From CAYMAZ01 sp964526285 (GTDB lineage Bacteria; Bacteroidota; Bacteroidia; Bacteroidales; DTU049), in NCBI GenBank assembly GCA_964526285.1, contig CAZGIW010000022.1:1-43442 (forward strand): a stretch of DNA of 43,442 nucleotides, written 5' to 3'. Each line of letters opens with the position of its first letter. The first letter of the stretch is position 1. Position numbers and translations under genes: made by a program. A model generated the notes under the pieces. That model saw nothing but the letters and a program-made list of their open reading frames with translations. It was not told the DNA's origin and did no database searches. Of this stretch, positions 15,237 to 23,387 are shown in pieces.

Positions 15237-16715
15237 ATGAATAAAGCTTTTTTGCTAATGGCTTTCTTTTCACAGTGTCATATGTTTTTGTTTGCACAAA
15301 ATTATCAGACCATTTATAGCTGCAGAACACCTTTGTTTGAACTTCCTGATAACTCTGTGGTTAGCTACAGAGTTGATTCTATTGTTGTTGATACTGATTC
15401 AATTTTCTACTTTCCAAAACACATTGAAATGGATACTATCAATTACATGTGTTTCAGAGTTGCAAGCAACTTCTGGATTGGTGGTTCATTGAGAATTACT
15501 GATGAATTTAATATCTTTACTAATAAACACAATGATTCAATTCGAATTAAAACAAATGCAGTTTTGGGAGAACAATGGATTGTCTGTGAAAAGCCTGATT
15601 CATTTATTGTAACAGGCGAAGTAACAGTTCACAACAACATGAATTTTCTCGGAATTACAGATTCAGTCAAAACTATCAGCTTTCAGATGTTTGATTATTT
15701 GATGAATCCAATAAGTTCACCATTGAACAATATGACCATTCAAATCAGCAAACATCATGGACTCATAAAAACACTTAACTTTAATTTGTTTCCTCATTAC
15801 TCTTCAGATTTTTACTTATTCGACCCATTTTATTCATTTGGTCTCGTTGAATTGCCAATTATCGGTATAACAAACCCAGATTTGGGCAAGCAAAATCTCA
15901 CATATTTGAGAGCTTTTGATTTTGATATTGGCGATGAACTGCACGTAAAAATGTATTCGTATAATTATAATAGTGGCATGTCATCAAAGCAATTCAGAAG
16001 ACAAATAATTGTTTTTACTGATAGGCTAACATTTCCGGATTCAATACAATATTCCTCTTATGTTAAGGAAGAACATATTATTATTTTAAATCCTGGATCT
16101 GACACAACTATTACCTACAACGAATTCTCTCAGTATTTCACTGTGAAACCCGATTCAGCTTTTGACTTATTGCCATCAGAGCTGATAGTTAGTGATTATT
16201 CAATTGAAGATCAAGTAACTTATAATTTGGTGCGATTGCGAAAATATACAAACTTGAATGAATTTCTGATGTGGTTTTCAGGCGACCTTTATTGCCATGG
16301 ACATTATGATGGTTGCGATAATTCAGATGCTTATATTGAGGAGCTTGGTGGTCCATATTATTATTGCTATTCACCTATTATTCATACATCATCAAGAGAG
16401 CTTGTTTATTACAAGAAAGGAATAGAAACATGGGGCAATCCTCACAGTTTTACAAACGTTACCAATTTTGCACCCAATGGTCAATTAAGAATCACTCCTA
16501 ATCCGGCATCTGATTTTCTTATGATTTCTTCTGAGAATAGCATATTTCCACTAACATTTCATCTATTTGACCTTTTTGGCAGAATTGTATTTACTTCATC
16601 TGTAGAGTTTTCCGGACAACAGATTCAGGTAAGTCATTTGCCCGGGGGATTATATATCTATCAATTCCTTTACAATGATGAAATATCCGGAAAAGGAAAG
16701 ATTGTCATAGAGTAA
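15237..16715 (+). CDS. Secreted hypothetical protein with T9SS sorting domain
   Basis: A 492-residue exported protein. The signal peptide (ALLMAFFSQ-like, ending FLFAQ) is intact only from the Met at 15237, which agrees with the promoter position. The body (residues 20-410) is beta-rich with many Asp/Ser/Tyr and repeated IxDSxxF turns; no catalytic motif is visible. A Cys cluster lies near residue 360 (CHGHYDGCDNSD). The last 75 residues form a T9SS sorting domain (RITPNPASDFLMISS, LFDLFGRIV, LPGGLYIYQF). I do not recognise the main domain. It is likely released to the surface by T9SS; function unknown. Confidence 0.75.
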   Translation: MNKAFLLMAFFSQCHMFLFAQNYQTIYSCRTPLFELPDNSVVSYRVDSIVVDTDSIFYFPKHIEMDTINYMCFRVASNFWIGGSLRITDEFNIFTNKHNDSIRIKTNAVLGEQWIVCEKPDSFIVTGEVTVHNNMNFLGITDSVKTISFQMFDYLMNPISSPLNNMTIQISKHHGLIKTLNFNLFPHYSSDFYLFDPFYSFGLVELPIIGITNPDLGKQNLTYLRAFDFDIGDELHVKMYSYNYNSGMSSKQFRRQIIVFTDRLTFPDSIQYSSYVKEEHIIILNPGSDTTITYNEFSQYFTVKPDSAFDLLPSELIVSDYSIEDQVTYNLVRLRKYTNLNEFLMWFSGDLYCHGHYDGCDNSDAYIEELGGPYYYCYSPIIHTSSRELVYYKKGIETWGNPHSFTNVTNFAPNGQLRITPNPASDFLMISSENSIFPLTFHLFDLFGRIVFTSSVEFSGQQIQVSHLPGGLYIYQFLYNDEISGKGKIVIE

Positions 16716-16734
16716 ATATCATATTTACTTTTTG

Positions 16735-16742
16735 TATCTTTG
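16735..16742 (+). promoter_or_regulatory. -7 promoter element, near-leaderless MNT gene
   Basis: TATCTTTG ends only 4 nt before the ATG at 16747, so transcription probably begins at or next to the start codon (leaderless message). Confidence 0.55.
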
Positions 16743-16746
16743 TATA

Positions 16747-17067
16747 ATGAAAAGAAATAAAGATATTATTTCAAAGATTATAAATGTTTCCACAACAAGC
16801 TTCCCCGAGGCCGAGGTTTATCTTTTTGGCTCCAGAACAAAACAAAAATCAATTGATGAATCTGATTGGGATTTGCTTATTTTACTTAACAGTGTAGAAT
16901 TGAATATTGAAACTGAAATCAGAATATTGGATGAGTTTTACAATCTTGAGCTTGAAACAGGAGAAATATTTACTCCAATTATCTATACTAAAGAATATTG
17001 GCAATCTAATCAAAACAATAAGCCTTTTTTCCAAAATATTCGAAATGATGTTAAAAGATTAATATGA
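16747..17067 (+). CDS. MNT-type nucleotidyltransferase antitoxin
   Basis: A 106-residue minimal nucleotidyltransferase (polymerase-beta fold). The catalytic block is YLFGSRTKQKSIDESDWDLL, with the GSR helix start and the Asp-x-Asp metal site (SDWDLL); a third Asp/Glu is expected around LETGEIFTP. In MNT/HEPN toxin-antitoxin pairs this partner silences a HEPN RNase by AMP transfer. The gene appears intact, and its TGA stop overlaps the ATG of the next frame (ATGA), the usual operon layout. That partner is broken, so the antitoxin is orphaned. The start at 16747 is chosen because the -7 element lies just upstream; an in-frame alternative codon at 16732 would precede the promoter. Confidence 0.8.
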   Translation: MKRNKDIISKIINVSTTSFPEAEVYLFGSRTKQKSIDESDWDLLILLNSVELNIETEIRILDEFYNLELETGEIFTPIIYTKEYWQSNQNNKPFFQNIRNDVKRLI

Positions 17068-17455
17068 CTATGAACAGAAATGAGTTGGTGTTATACAGAA
17101 TAGAAAGGAAAAAAACACTCTTGAAGATGCACGAATACTTGCTGAGAATGAAAGATGGAATTCATCAGTAAATAGATTGTATTATGCCGCCTACTATGCT
17201 ATTCTTGCTCTGCTAATGAATGATGAACTTAAAGCATTTACTCACAATGGTGTAAAAACTTCCTTTTCAAAACATTAAATAAAAACAGGGATTATTCCAA
17301 TTGAATATGGAAAGATATTTTCTCAATTATTTACCTGGAGACAAAAAGGAGATTATGATGACCTGTTTGATTTTACTGAGGAAAAAGTCATTCCATACAT
17401 TGAACCAGTAAGAGAATTGATTGAAATTATTGAGAAAACAATACTGAGAACTTAA
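17064..17455 (+). pseudogene. Decayed HEPN toxin of the MNT/HEPN pair
   Basis: From the ATG at 17064 the frame reads MTMNRNELVLYRIERKK, then loses register at an A7 run (17109-17115) where one base is missing. In the next frame it continues as TLEDARILAENERWNSSVNR with LYYAAYYAIL, the HEPN helix core. A TAA (17276-17278) interrupts it after FSKH. The frame resumes as IKTGIIPIEYGKIFSQLF and WRQKGDYDDLFDFTEE to 17455. The usual HEPN catalytic R-x4-6-H is not evident in the remnant. Two independent lesions make this a pseudogene rather than a programmed frameshift. Removing them in thought gives a protein of about 130 aa. Confidence 0.8.
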
Positions 17456-17495
17456 GAATTGTTTGACGTATGCTTTTCCGGAAAACAAAAAACCA

Positions 17496-18383
17496 TCACA
17501 AACTCTGCCTCGGCTCAGGCTTCAAATCTTCCGGAAAGTTTTGCATGGCATATTCCAAATTTCTGAGCAGTTTTTCCTTGTCCTTTCCAAGAGTTCCTTC
17601 CAATGCCAGCATATTGGACACATGATTGCTTCGATAAATCACATTCTCAATATTAAGGTGTTCAATAAACACATACAACTCCTCAAATAATTCCTTCCAG
17701 GTTTGTTGAATATACTCCCCTTTGAAACGTGTTTCATAATGCTGCTGACCGTAGGGCATGCTCAGAGTCAGAGTTGACAAATACTTCGGATTCAGCTCAC
17801 TGATAATTTGTGCCGACTTCATTGCATGCTGATGACTGAATTTCTTGCCTCCCAGCCCATTGAGAATCATGATGGAAGTATCAAAACCTGCCTCGTGCGC
17901 CATGCTTATTCCACGTATAGTAGTTTCATAGGTCTCTCCTTTCTCAATCAACTGCAACAATTCATCATCTCCGGTTTCAATACCGATATACAACAGTTTG
18001 AGTCCCTCCTGTCTGAGCAACAGCAATTCTTCAGGGGTCTTTTGCAGAATATCTTTTGGCAGTGCATAGCTTGAAATGCGTTGTAGCCGTGGAAAATGAG
18101 CATTGATTTCCTTCAGAAGCGGCATGAGTTTATTGGCAGAAAGAACGAAGGCATTCCCATCAGCAATAAACACACGACGGCATCCTTCATACATTCGGGC
18201 AAGAGTTTGAATATCATCTTTCACATCTTCAAAACTTCTTACTCTAAATTTTTTCGAAGTGTACATTTCACAAAAGGCACATTTGTTCCATGAGCAACCT
18301 ATTGTGGCCTGCACAATAGCCGACCGGGCTTCAGCCGGTGGTCTGAAAAGGGGTTCGTCGTATTGAATATTTCCAAAAAGCAT
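17496..18383 (-). CDS. Radical SAM protein with CX4CX2C cluster motif
   Basis: A 295-residue (297 from an upstream Met) Elp3/MiaB-like radical SAM protein. Cluster Cys are at 32, 37 and 40 counted from the upstream Met (GCSWNKCAFC), i.e. C-x4-C-x2-C instead of the common C-x3-C-x2-C; one loop residue is extra. The core blocks VFIADGNAF, LLYIGIETGDDELL and TSIMILNGLGG follow. No auxiliary cluster, TRAM or B12 domain is present. I recognise this as a widespread uncharacterised YgiQ/HemN-neighbour family; substrate unknown. The -7 element ends 2 nt before the upstream Met, so the Met at 18383 is the more likely start, with a very short leader. It diverges from the next gene. Confidence 0.78.
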   Translation of the reverse strand: MLFGNIQYDEPLFRPPAEARSAIVQATIGCSWNKCAFCEMYTSKKFRVRSFEDVKDDIQTLARMYEGCRRVFIADGNAFVLSANKLMPLLKEINAHFPRLQRISSYALPKDILQKTPEELLLLRQEGLKLLYIGIETGDDELLQLIEKGETYETTIRGISMAHEAGFDTSIMILNGLGGKKFSHQHAMKSAQIISELNPKYLSTLTLSMPYGQQHYETRFKGEYIQQTWKELFEELYVFIEHLNIENVIYRSNHVSNMLALEGTLGKDKEKLLRNLEYAMQNFPEDLKPEPRQSL

Positions 18384-18391
18384 AATCATTG

Positions 18392-18399
18392 CAAAATTA
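18392..18399 (-). promoter_or_regulatory. -7 promoter element, radical SAM gene
   Basis: Minus-strand TAATTTTG followed by C, 8 nt from the ATG at 18383; this decides against the Met at 18389. Confidence 0.5.
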
Positions 18400-18430
18400 T
18401 ATGATTAAACCATTCAATTGTTTTTTTTTC

Positions 18431-18438
18431 TATATTTG
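18431..18438 (+). promoter_or_regulatory. -7 promoter element, 386-aa secreted protein
   Basis: TATATTTG, a TANNTTTG match, 12 nt before the ATG at 18451. Confidence 0.6.
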
Positions 18439-18450
18439 TAAGCAAAAAAC

Positions 18451-19611
18451 ATGAAACACATATTTCTAATTTTCACAACTACTCTGGTCATTTCCATCTC
18501 AGCAAGCACACAAATTATTGACGGCAGTTTGATCTTTAAAAGCTTTTATGATGAAGATATGGCATTTAACTTCATACATCTGATTCCTAACTTAAGCAAC
18601 AACTGTCCTGAAAACTACAGGCGCGGCAAATACAAACTTGACAGCATTGTATTGTATCCACGAACTAAAATGGTATTTTTTTATAATGACAAAGGCGAAC
18701 CAGAAGGAACTGACGTTTACTCGGCTAAAAATTTCAGAAGCAATCATTACCTGCCAGAAACCTCATACAGAAAAAGATATACAGAAACTGGCAATATGAT
18801 CGAAGTTACACGAACATCAGATGAAAACGGATGGTATTTTCATAAAACAGAAACCGTTTTCAACAAACAGAGACAACCTGAAAACATTATTACTTCTAAC
18901 TATACGAGCAGACATGAAACAGACACAACAGATGCTGAATGGAACACTTCATCGATTGTAAAATTTGAATACAATAAAAAAGGCCTCAAATCCAGGACTA
19001 TCAGCTATCATTATTCAGGGTCTGATGAACCTGAGAGTTTTTATATATCTGAATTTGAATATGATAGTGAAGACAGATTGATAATGCGCATTGGAATTAA
19101 TGCAGAAACCGGCACACCTGAACATTTGTATGAAGGAGATACTTTACATACTTATTACAAAACAGAAGGTGATTTCATCCTTACCTACAAGGATTATTAC
19201 TATAAAACCATTGTTCAAAAGCATGACAGTGACGGGCGTATGATTGATTATGTTTACTTGTGGGAACGTGATGATTATTATATCATGTATGTTTACAAGT
19301 ATGACGATTCAGGCTATCCAATCGCTTATACAAAATTCATGACTTATGATGACTTCAAAACAGACTATCAAAACATGAAATGGAATTTCGTCAATGAGTT
19401 TATTGTTATTACTGATGAGAAAGGAAACATTATTGAAGAAAAAACAACAGATGGAGAAACTTTGTACAGCTACACATACAACACAGAACTAAAGACAAGT
19501 AAAATCACAGCTCCTTGCTGGTACAACTGGGATTATATGATTCTCGGAATGAGGATCAATGTGTCGGGAGGTAGAATTGAAGAAGCAGTGTTTCATTATT
19601 CATCATGGTAA
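18451..19611 (+). CDS. Secreted YD-repeat-like hypothetical protein
   Basis: A 386-residue protein with a signal peptide (about 21 residues, ending ASTQ). The mature part contains several short YD-like repeats, for example FEYNKKGLKSRTISY, FEYDSEDRLIMRIG and YKYDDSGYPIAYTKF, each a beta hairpin with a polar turn, as in RHS/YD-type and MORN-like secreted proteins. There is no T9SS sorting domain and no lipobox, so a periplasmic location is likely. No catalytic residues are visible and it is much smaller than polymorphic-toxin RHS proteins, so I do not call it a toxin. Function unknown. Confidence 0.7.
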   Translation: MKHIFLIFTTTLVISISASTQIIDGSLIFKSFYDEDMAFNFIHLIPNLSNNCPENYRRGKYKLDSIVLYPRTKMVFFYNDKGEPEGTDVYSAKNFRSNHYLPETSYRKRYTETGNMIEVTRTSDENGWYFHKTETVFNKQRQPENIITSNYTSRHETDTTDAEWNTSSIVKFEYNKKGLKSRTISYHYSGSDEPESFYISEFEYDSEDRLIMRIGINAETGTPEHLYEGDTLHTYYKTEGDFILTYKDYYYKTIVQKHDSDGRMIDYVYLWERDDYYIMYVYKYDDSGYPIAYTKFMTYDDFKTDYQNMKWNFVNEFIVITDEKGNIIEEKTTDGETLYSYTYNTELKTSKITAPCWYNWDYMILGMRINVSGGRIEEAVFHYSSW

Positions 19612-19643
19612 ATCATTTCTGTTTAATTCTTGATTTCAACTAC

Positions 19644-19672
19644 AAAAAAAGTCCCGCCATTTCTGACGGGAC
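19644..19672 (-). terminator. Rho-independent terminator of the DUF4476 gene
   Basis: GTCCCG (19651-19656) pairs with CGGGAC (19667-19672) around a 10-nt loop, and on the minus strand a seven-T tail follows directly. It lies 28 nt after the minus-strand stop, between convergent genes. Confidence 0.85.
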
Positions 19673-19699
19673 TGCAACACACAAAGCGATGAGTGTTTT

Positions 19700-20446
19700 T
19701 CAGTATCCTGAGCCATATCCGATAAAGTCGAACAACTCACGTTTGCTGCTGCTGAAAGTGAATGCATTTGCCACCATAAAGTATGAGCCGGGATCGGTAA
19801 CAAAACTGTATGCATATTTTGCAAATTCAAGTCTGTTGGATTCAAAACTGAACATCCTTGTTATATCAGCCACCTGTGCTGATGTCATTCTGTTTCGTGA
19901 AACTGCAAACATGGCAATATCCAGTTTGTTACTGTCAAATGATGCCCGTGCAATGGTTCCCCGTAATTCGGCAAATGCTGCCGGATCCATTCCATATGAA
20001 TGGGAATACCCTCCATATCCGTAACCTCCACCGCTATGTCCATGACTGCCGTGTCCGTAGTGATTTCCATGATTTCCATGACCGTGATATCCGGCGTTTA
20101 ATGCCACCTTTCTTAAAATTCTCAGATGTCCGGAACGTGATACTTCAGCATAAGTGAGAAAACCTCCCTGCAGGTATATTCTACCGCTATAAAAAAGCTG
20201 AGTTGTTGCAGGAGCATGCGGATTAAAACTATTGTACATAATTCTGTAAACTTCCAGACTATGATACCCCTGTGACAAACCTGTGATATGATAACTATTG
20301 CGGTTTTCATTGAATTCGTAATTGTCAACCACCACAATTATGGATGAATTGTCTGACATTCTGATGTCAAGCTCTGCAGTTCTTGCGAAAAGGACCAGAT
20401 TCAGAGCCAGCAAGAGTAAAAATACTAAAAAGAAACGTGTTTTCAT
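19700..20446 (-). CDS. DUF4476 protein with His/Gly-rich linker
   Basis: A 248-residue exported protein. The signal peptide follows the Met at 20446. An N-terminal beta domain of about 100 residues (LDIRMSDNSSIIVVVDNYEF, YHSLEVYRIM) is joined to a C-terminal helical DUF4476 domain (MDPAAFAELRGTIARASFDS, MTSAQVADITRMFSFESNRL) by a linker of roughly 35 residues made almost only of His, Gly, Tyr and Ser (HGHGNHGNHYGHGSHGH). The linker could bind metal ions, which is inference. The start is fixed by a perfect AGGAGG 6 nt upstream, unusual for this genome. A terminator follows the gene, which is a single-gene unit. Function of DUF4476 is not established. Confidence 0.82.
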   Translation of the reverse strand: MKTRFFLVFLLLLALNLVLFARTAELDIRMSDNSSIIVVVDNYEFNENRNSYHITGLSQGYHSLEVYRIMYNSFNPHAPATTQLFYSGRIYLQGGFLTYAEVSRSGHLRILRKVALNAGYHGHGNHGNHYGHGSHGHSGGGYGYGGYSHSYGMDPAAFAELRGTIARASFDSNKLDIAMFAVSRNRMTSAQVADITRMFSFESNRLEFAKYAYSFVTDPGSYFMVANAFTFSSSKRELFDFIGYGSGY

Positions 20447-20452
20447 GGCTTG

Positions 20453-20458
20453 TCCTCC
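20453..20458 (-). promoter_or_regulatory. Strong Shine-Dalgarno sequence
   Basis: Minus-strand AGGAGG a few nt upstream of the ATG at 20446 fixes this start over an in-frame upstream start at 20503. Most other genes here have no recognisable Shine-Dalgarno sequence. Confidence 0.75.
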
Positions 20459-20623
20459 TATTGTTTTAAGTTTTGTATATAGTAAAATCCAATTTTGTGC
20501 CAAAGATTTAATGCGTTGTTTTATAGGTATTTAGAGTTAGTGATTAATTCATTTTAAAAACAATGGTCTGATTTTGACTTACAACATAAGTAACTGTTCA
20601 CCATGTTACACTCGTAGTTTTTT

Positions 20624-21024
20624 AGCCACGAATACTCTAATTCCCACGAATGTGTTGCGCTAATCAATACAAAAGGCTTTTTCTTTAGAGCAAAATCAAC
20701 TGCGTTGATTTTGGTTTGTTTTGTCTCAACTGTTTCAGAAAACAAGTTTTCTTCACAGCTGATTCAAAACAAAAAAATGCCTTTTGTATTGTTGAATGTT
20801 TGTACAAACACAAATGAGTGGCAAAAAGAACACATCGTGATTCGTCAAAGCCTTTTTTTCTGCAAAAGACATAAAAAAAAACAAATCTAAGAATTACGAT
20901 TTGTTTTGCAATGTTTCAAATTTTGAGAAAGAAAGCTTGCTTTCAGTATTTCAAAATTTGAAATAGTGTTATGGCTTTTGCAGAACCAACGGAATTATTC
21001 GTGAAAATTCGAGAATTCGTGGCT
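20624..21024. mobile_element. MITE-like fold-back element, 401 bp
   Basis: Imperfect 28-bp terminal inverted repeats (24 of 28 matching): 20624-20651 starts AGCCACGAAT and 20997-21024 ends ATTCGTGGCT. Inside are nested hairpins: CAAAATCAAC/GTTGATTTTG near 20.69 kb, AACAAATC/GATTTGTT near 20.89 kb, and CAAATTTTG/CAAAATTTG enclosing GAAAGC/GCTTTC near 20.94 kb. No coding frame is convincing and no clear target-site duplication was found. It fills most of the 682-bp gene-free stretch 20447-21128. A diverged copy of its left part lies at 29778-29928. Confidence 0.6.
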
Positions 21025-21093
21025 TATAAAAATGATCATTTGCATCCTTTTCCTAACAAATAAAAATTCATGAGTTTAATAACAGGTTTTTTG

Positions 21094-21101
21094 TATTTTC
21101 G
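21094..21101 (+). promoter_or_regulatory. Variant -7 element, acetyl-CoA synthetase
   Basis: TATTTTCG followed by C differs from TANNTTTG by one base, 27 nt before the ATG at 21129. Confidence 0.4.
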
Positions 21102-21128
21102 CAAAGAAATTTTTAACCCCTTTCGAAA

Positions 21129-23195
21129 ATGATAAACAACTATCTTATTCAGCCCCGCAGCATTGTTGTTGTTGGTGCTTCTAACGAAACTAAAAAACCC
21201 GGTGGCAAAGTACTGAAAAACATACTTGATAATGACTTCAAAGGCGATGTGTATGCCGTAAACCCAAAAGAAACTGAAATTCAGGGAGTAAATGTCTATT
21301 CCTCGGTGAATGAACTTCCTCAAACTGACTTGGCTATTCTTGCAATAGCTGCAAAATTTTGCCTTGAAACAGTTGAAATACTGGCCAAAGAAAAAGGCAC
21401 AAAAGCATTTATAATATTGTCAGCAGGTTTCAGCGAAGAGAGTCATGAAGGAGAAGAACTTGAAAATAAAATAGTTCAGATTATTGAAGAAAACGGTGGC
21501 TGTCTCATTGGGCCAAACTGCATTGGTGTGATAACACCTCATCATGCTTCTGCATTTACAACACCCATTCCAACAATGGATCCAATGGGTATTGATTTTA
21601 TTAGTGGCTCTGGTGCAACTGCTGTGTTTATTATGGAGTCAGGCATTCCAAAAGGGCTTACTTTTTCAAGCGTCTTTAGTGTTGGCAACAGTGCACAGAC
21701 AGGTGTTGAAGAAATTCTTGAATATCTTGACAATACTTATGTTCACGGTCAAAGTTCACCTATCAAATTGTTGTATCTTGAAACAATCAGCAAGCCACAA
21801 AAACTGTTGAAACATGCTTCTTCGCTTATTGGAAAGGGTTGTAAAATTGCCGGAATCAAAGCTGGCTCATCAGAAGCCGGAAGCCGTGCTGCTTCTTCAC
21901 ATACAGGTGCTCTTGCAAGCTCTGATGTGGCTGTTGATGCATTGTTTAAAAAAGCAGGAATTGTCCGTTGTAGCGGTCGGGAAGAACTTGCTGCTGTTGC
22001 CTCAATATTTATGCACAAAGAGTTGAAAGGCAAACGTATTGCTATTATTACTCATGCAGGCGGACCCGCTGTAATGCTCACCGATGCATTGTCAAACGGC
22101 GGTATGGAAATTCCATCTCTTGCCGAACATCCAAAAGCACCGCAATTGCTCGAAAAACTTTTCCCCGGCAGCTCTGTTGCTAATCCCATTGATTTTCTTG
22201 CAACAGGCACAGCCGAACAGCTTGGACACATCATTGATGCTTGCGAAAACGACTTTGACGAAGTTGACGGCATTGCTGTAATTTTTGGAAGTCCCGGACT
22301 TTTCCCTGTGTACGACGTATATGATGTACTTCATGACAAGATGCAAACCTGCAAAAAACCAATTTTCCCCATTTTGCCTTCGGTTATTAATGTAAAAGAC
22401 GAAATTGAATATTTTATTCAAAAAGGGCATGTGTTTTTCCCAGATGAGGTTGTTTTCGGAAATGCTCTGTGCAAAGTGGCAACAACTGAATTACCAACCA
22501 ACACAAGCATTACAGACCTTCCAGCAGTTGAAATAGCTTCAATAAGAAAAGTGATTGACAGTGTTGACAACGGGTATATTTCGCCCGAGCACCTTGCGTC
22601 TCTTCTTGATGCTTCTGGAATTCCCAGAGTTAAAGAATCTGTGTGCAATACCAAAGAGTGTTTGCTTTCTTGTGCCCAAAAGATGGGATTCCCATTGGTG
22701 ATGAAGGTTGTTGGACCAGTGCATAAAAGCGATGTAGGTGGTGTTGTTCTCAATGTCACAAATGAAGAAACCCTTGTGAAGGAATTCGACCGAATGATGC
22801 AAATTCATGAAACCACTGCCATTATGCTTCAAACCATGGCTTCTGGACGTGAACTGTTTTTGGGAGCCAAGCGCGAAGATGCATTTGGTCACATGATTTT
22901 ATGTGGAATGGGTGGCATCTTTGTAGAAGTGATAAAAGATGTGAAGGCCGGTTTATCGCCAATCAAAAAGGACGAAGCACTTGATATGATCAGAAATCTA
23001 AAAAGTTATCCGCTCATTCAGGGAATTCGTGGACAGGAAGGCATTGATGAACATTTGTTTGCAGAAATCATCACCCGACTTTCAGCACTAATGGAAGCAG
23101 CACCCGAAATATTTGAAATGGACCTCAATCCGCTGCTTGGAAAAGGAAAACAGATTATTGCTGTGGATGCTCGATGCAGGGTGGAAAGGGAATAG
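21129..23195 (+). CDS. Acetate-CoA ligase (ADP-forming), fused alpha and beta subunits
   Basis: A 688-residue cytosolic enzyme converting acyl-CoA, ADP and phosphate to the acid, CoA and ATP. It has a CoA-binding domain (VVVGASNETKKPGGKVLKN, residues 13-31), a succinyl-CoA-ligase-like domain with the phosphorylated His258 in RAASSHTGALASSD, and a C-terminal ATP-grasp domain (LVMKVVGPVHKSDVGGV, HMILCGMGGIFVE, LNPLL). The alpha and beta parts, separate in some archaea, are one chain, as is common in bacteria. It supports acetate or other acid formation with ATP gain, fitting a fermentative or mixed lifestyle. The stop codon TAG is the first bases of the octamer array that separates it from rarA. 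Confidence 0.9.
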   Translation: MINNYLIQPRSIVVVGASNETKKPGGKVLKNILDNDFKGDVYAVNPKETEIQGVNVYSSVNELPQTDLAILAIAAKFCLETVEILAKEKGTKAFIILSAGFSEESHEGEELENKIVQIIEENGGCLIGPNCIGVITPHHASAFTTPIPTMDPMGIDFISGSGATAVFIMESGIPKGLTFSSVFSVGNSAQTGVEEILEYLDNTYVHGQSSPIKLLYLETISKPQKLLKHASSLIGKGCKIAGIKAGSSEAGSRAASSHTGALASSDVAVDALFKKAGIVRCSGREELAAVASIFMHKELKGKRIAIITHAGGPAVMLTDALSNGGMEIPSLAEHPKAPQLLEKLFPGSSVANPIDFLATGTAEQLGHIIDACENDFDEVDGIAVIFGSPGLFPVYDVYDVLHDKMQTCKKPIFPILPSVINVKDEIEYFIQKGHVFFPDEVVFGNALCKVATTELPTNTSITDLPAVEIASIRKVIDSVDNGYISPEHLASLLDASGIPRVKESVCNTKECLLSCAQKMGFPLVMKVVGPVHKSDVGGVVLNVTNEETLVKEFDRMMQIHETTAIMLQTMASGRELFLGAKREDAFGHMILCGMGGIFVEVIKDVKAGLSPIKKDEALDMIRNLKSYPLIQGIRGQEGIDEHLFAEIITRLSALMEAAPEIFEMDLNPLLGKGKQIIAVDARCRVERE

Positions 23196-23242
23196 AACAA
23201 TAGAACAATAGAACAATAGAACAATAGAACAATAGAACAATA
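23195..23242. repeat. Octamer tandem array GAACAATA, 6 copies
   Basis: Six perfect copies of GAACAATA beginning at the last base of the upstream stop codon. Same unit (one base variant) as the array at 6785-6848, 16 kb away. Confidence 0.9.
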
Positions 23243-23387
23243 GAATTCTCTTTCATCCACCTTCGGTGTATTACAGAGAACGAGGCATTAGAATAATAGA
23301 ACAATAGAATTCTCTTTCATCCACCTTCGGTGTATTACAGAGAACGAGGCATTAGAATAATAGAATAATTGAATAATAGAACAATTG
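23235..23387. repeat. 64-bp direct duplication with octamer remnants up to the rarA start
   Basis: Two 64-bp units (23235-23298, 23299-23362), each an octamer followed by GAATTCTCTTTCATCC, the mini-hairpin CACC-TTC-GGTG and AGAGAACGAGG. TTCTCT and AGAGAA can pair around the mini-hairpin. Further octamer variants (GAATAATA, GAATAATT, GAACAATT) run to the rarA start codon. Confidence 0.85.

Noticed and set aside
17064..17455. Programmed frameshift in the HEPN gene
   Set aside because: A second, independent in-frame TAA lies downstream in the shifted frame, so recoding at the A7 run alone would not give a full protein.
19605..20024. Plus-strand frame of 139 codons
   Set aside because: It overlaps antisense to the DUF4476 gene and its terminator and has no recognisable domain.
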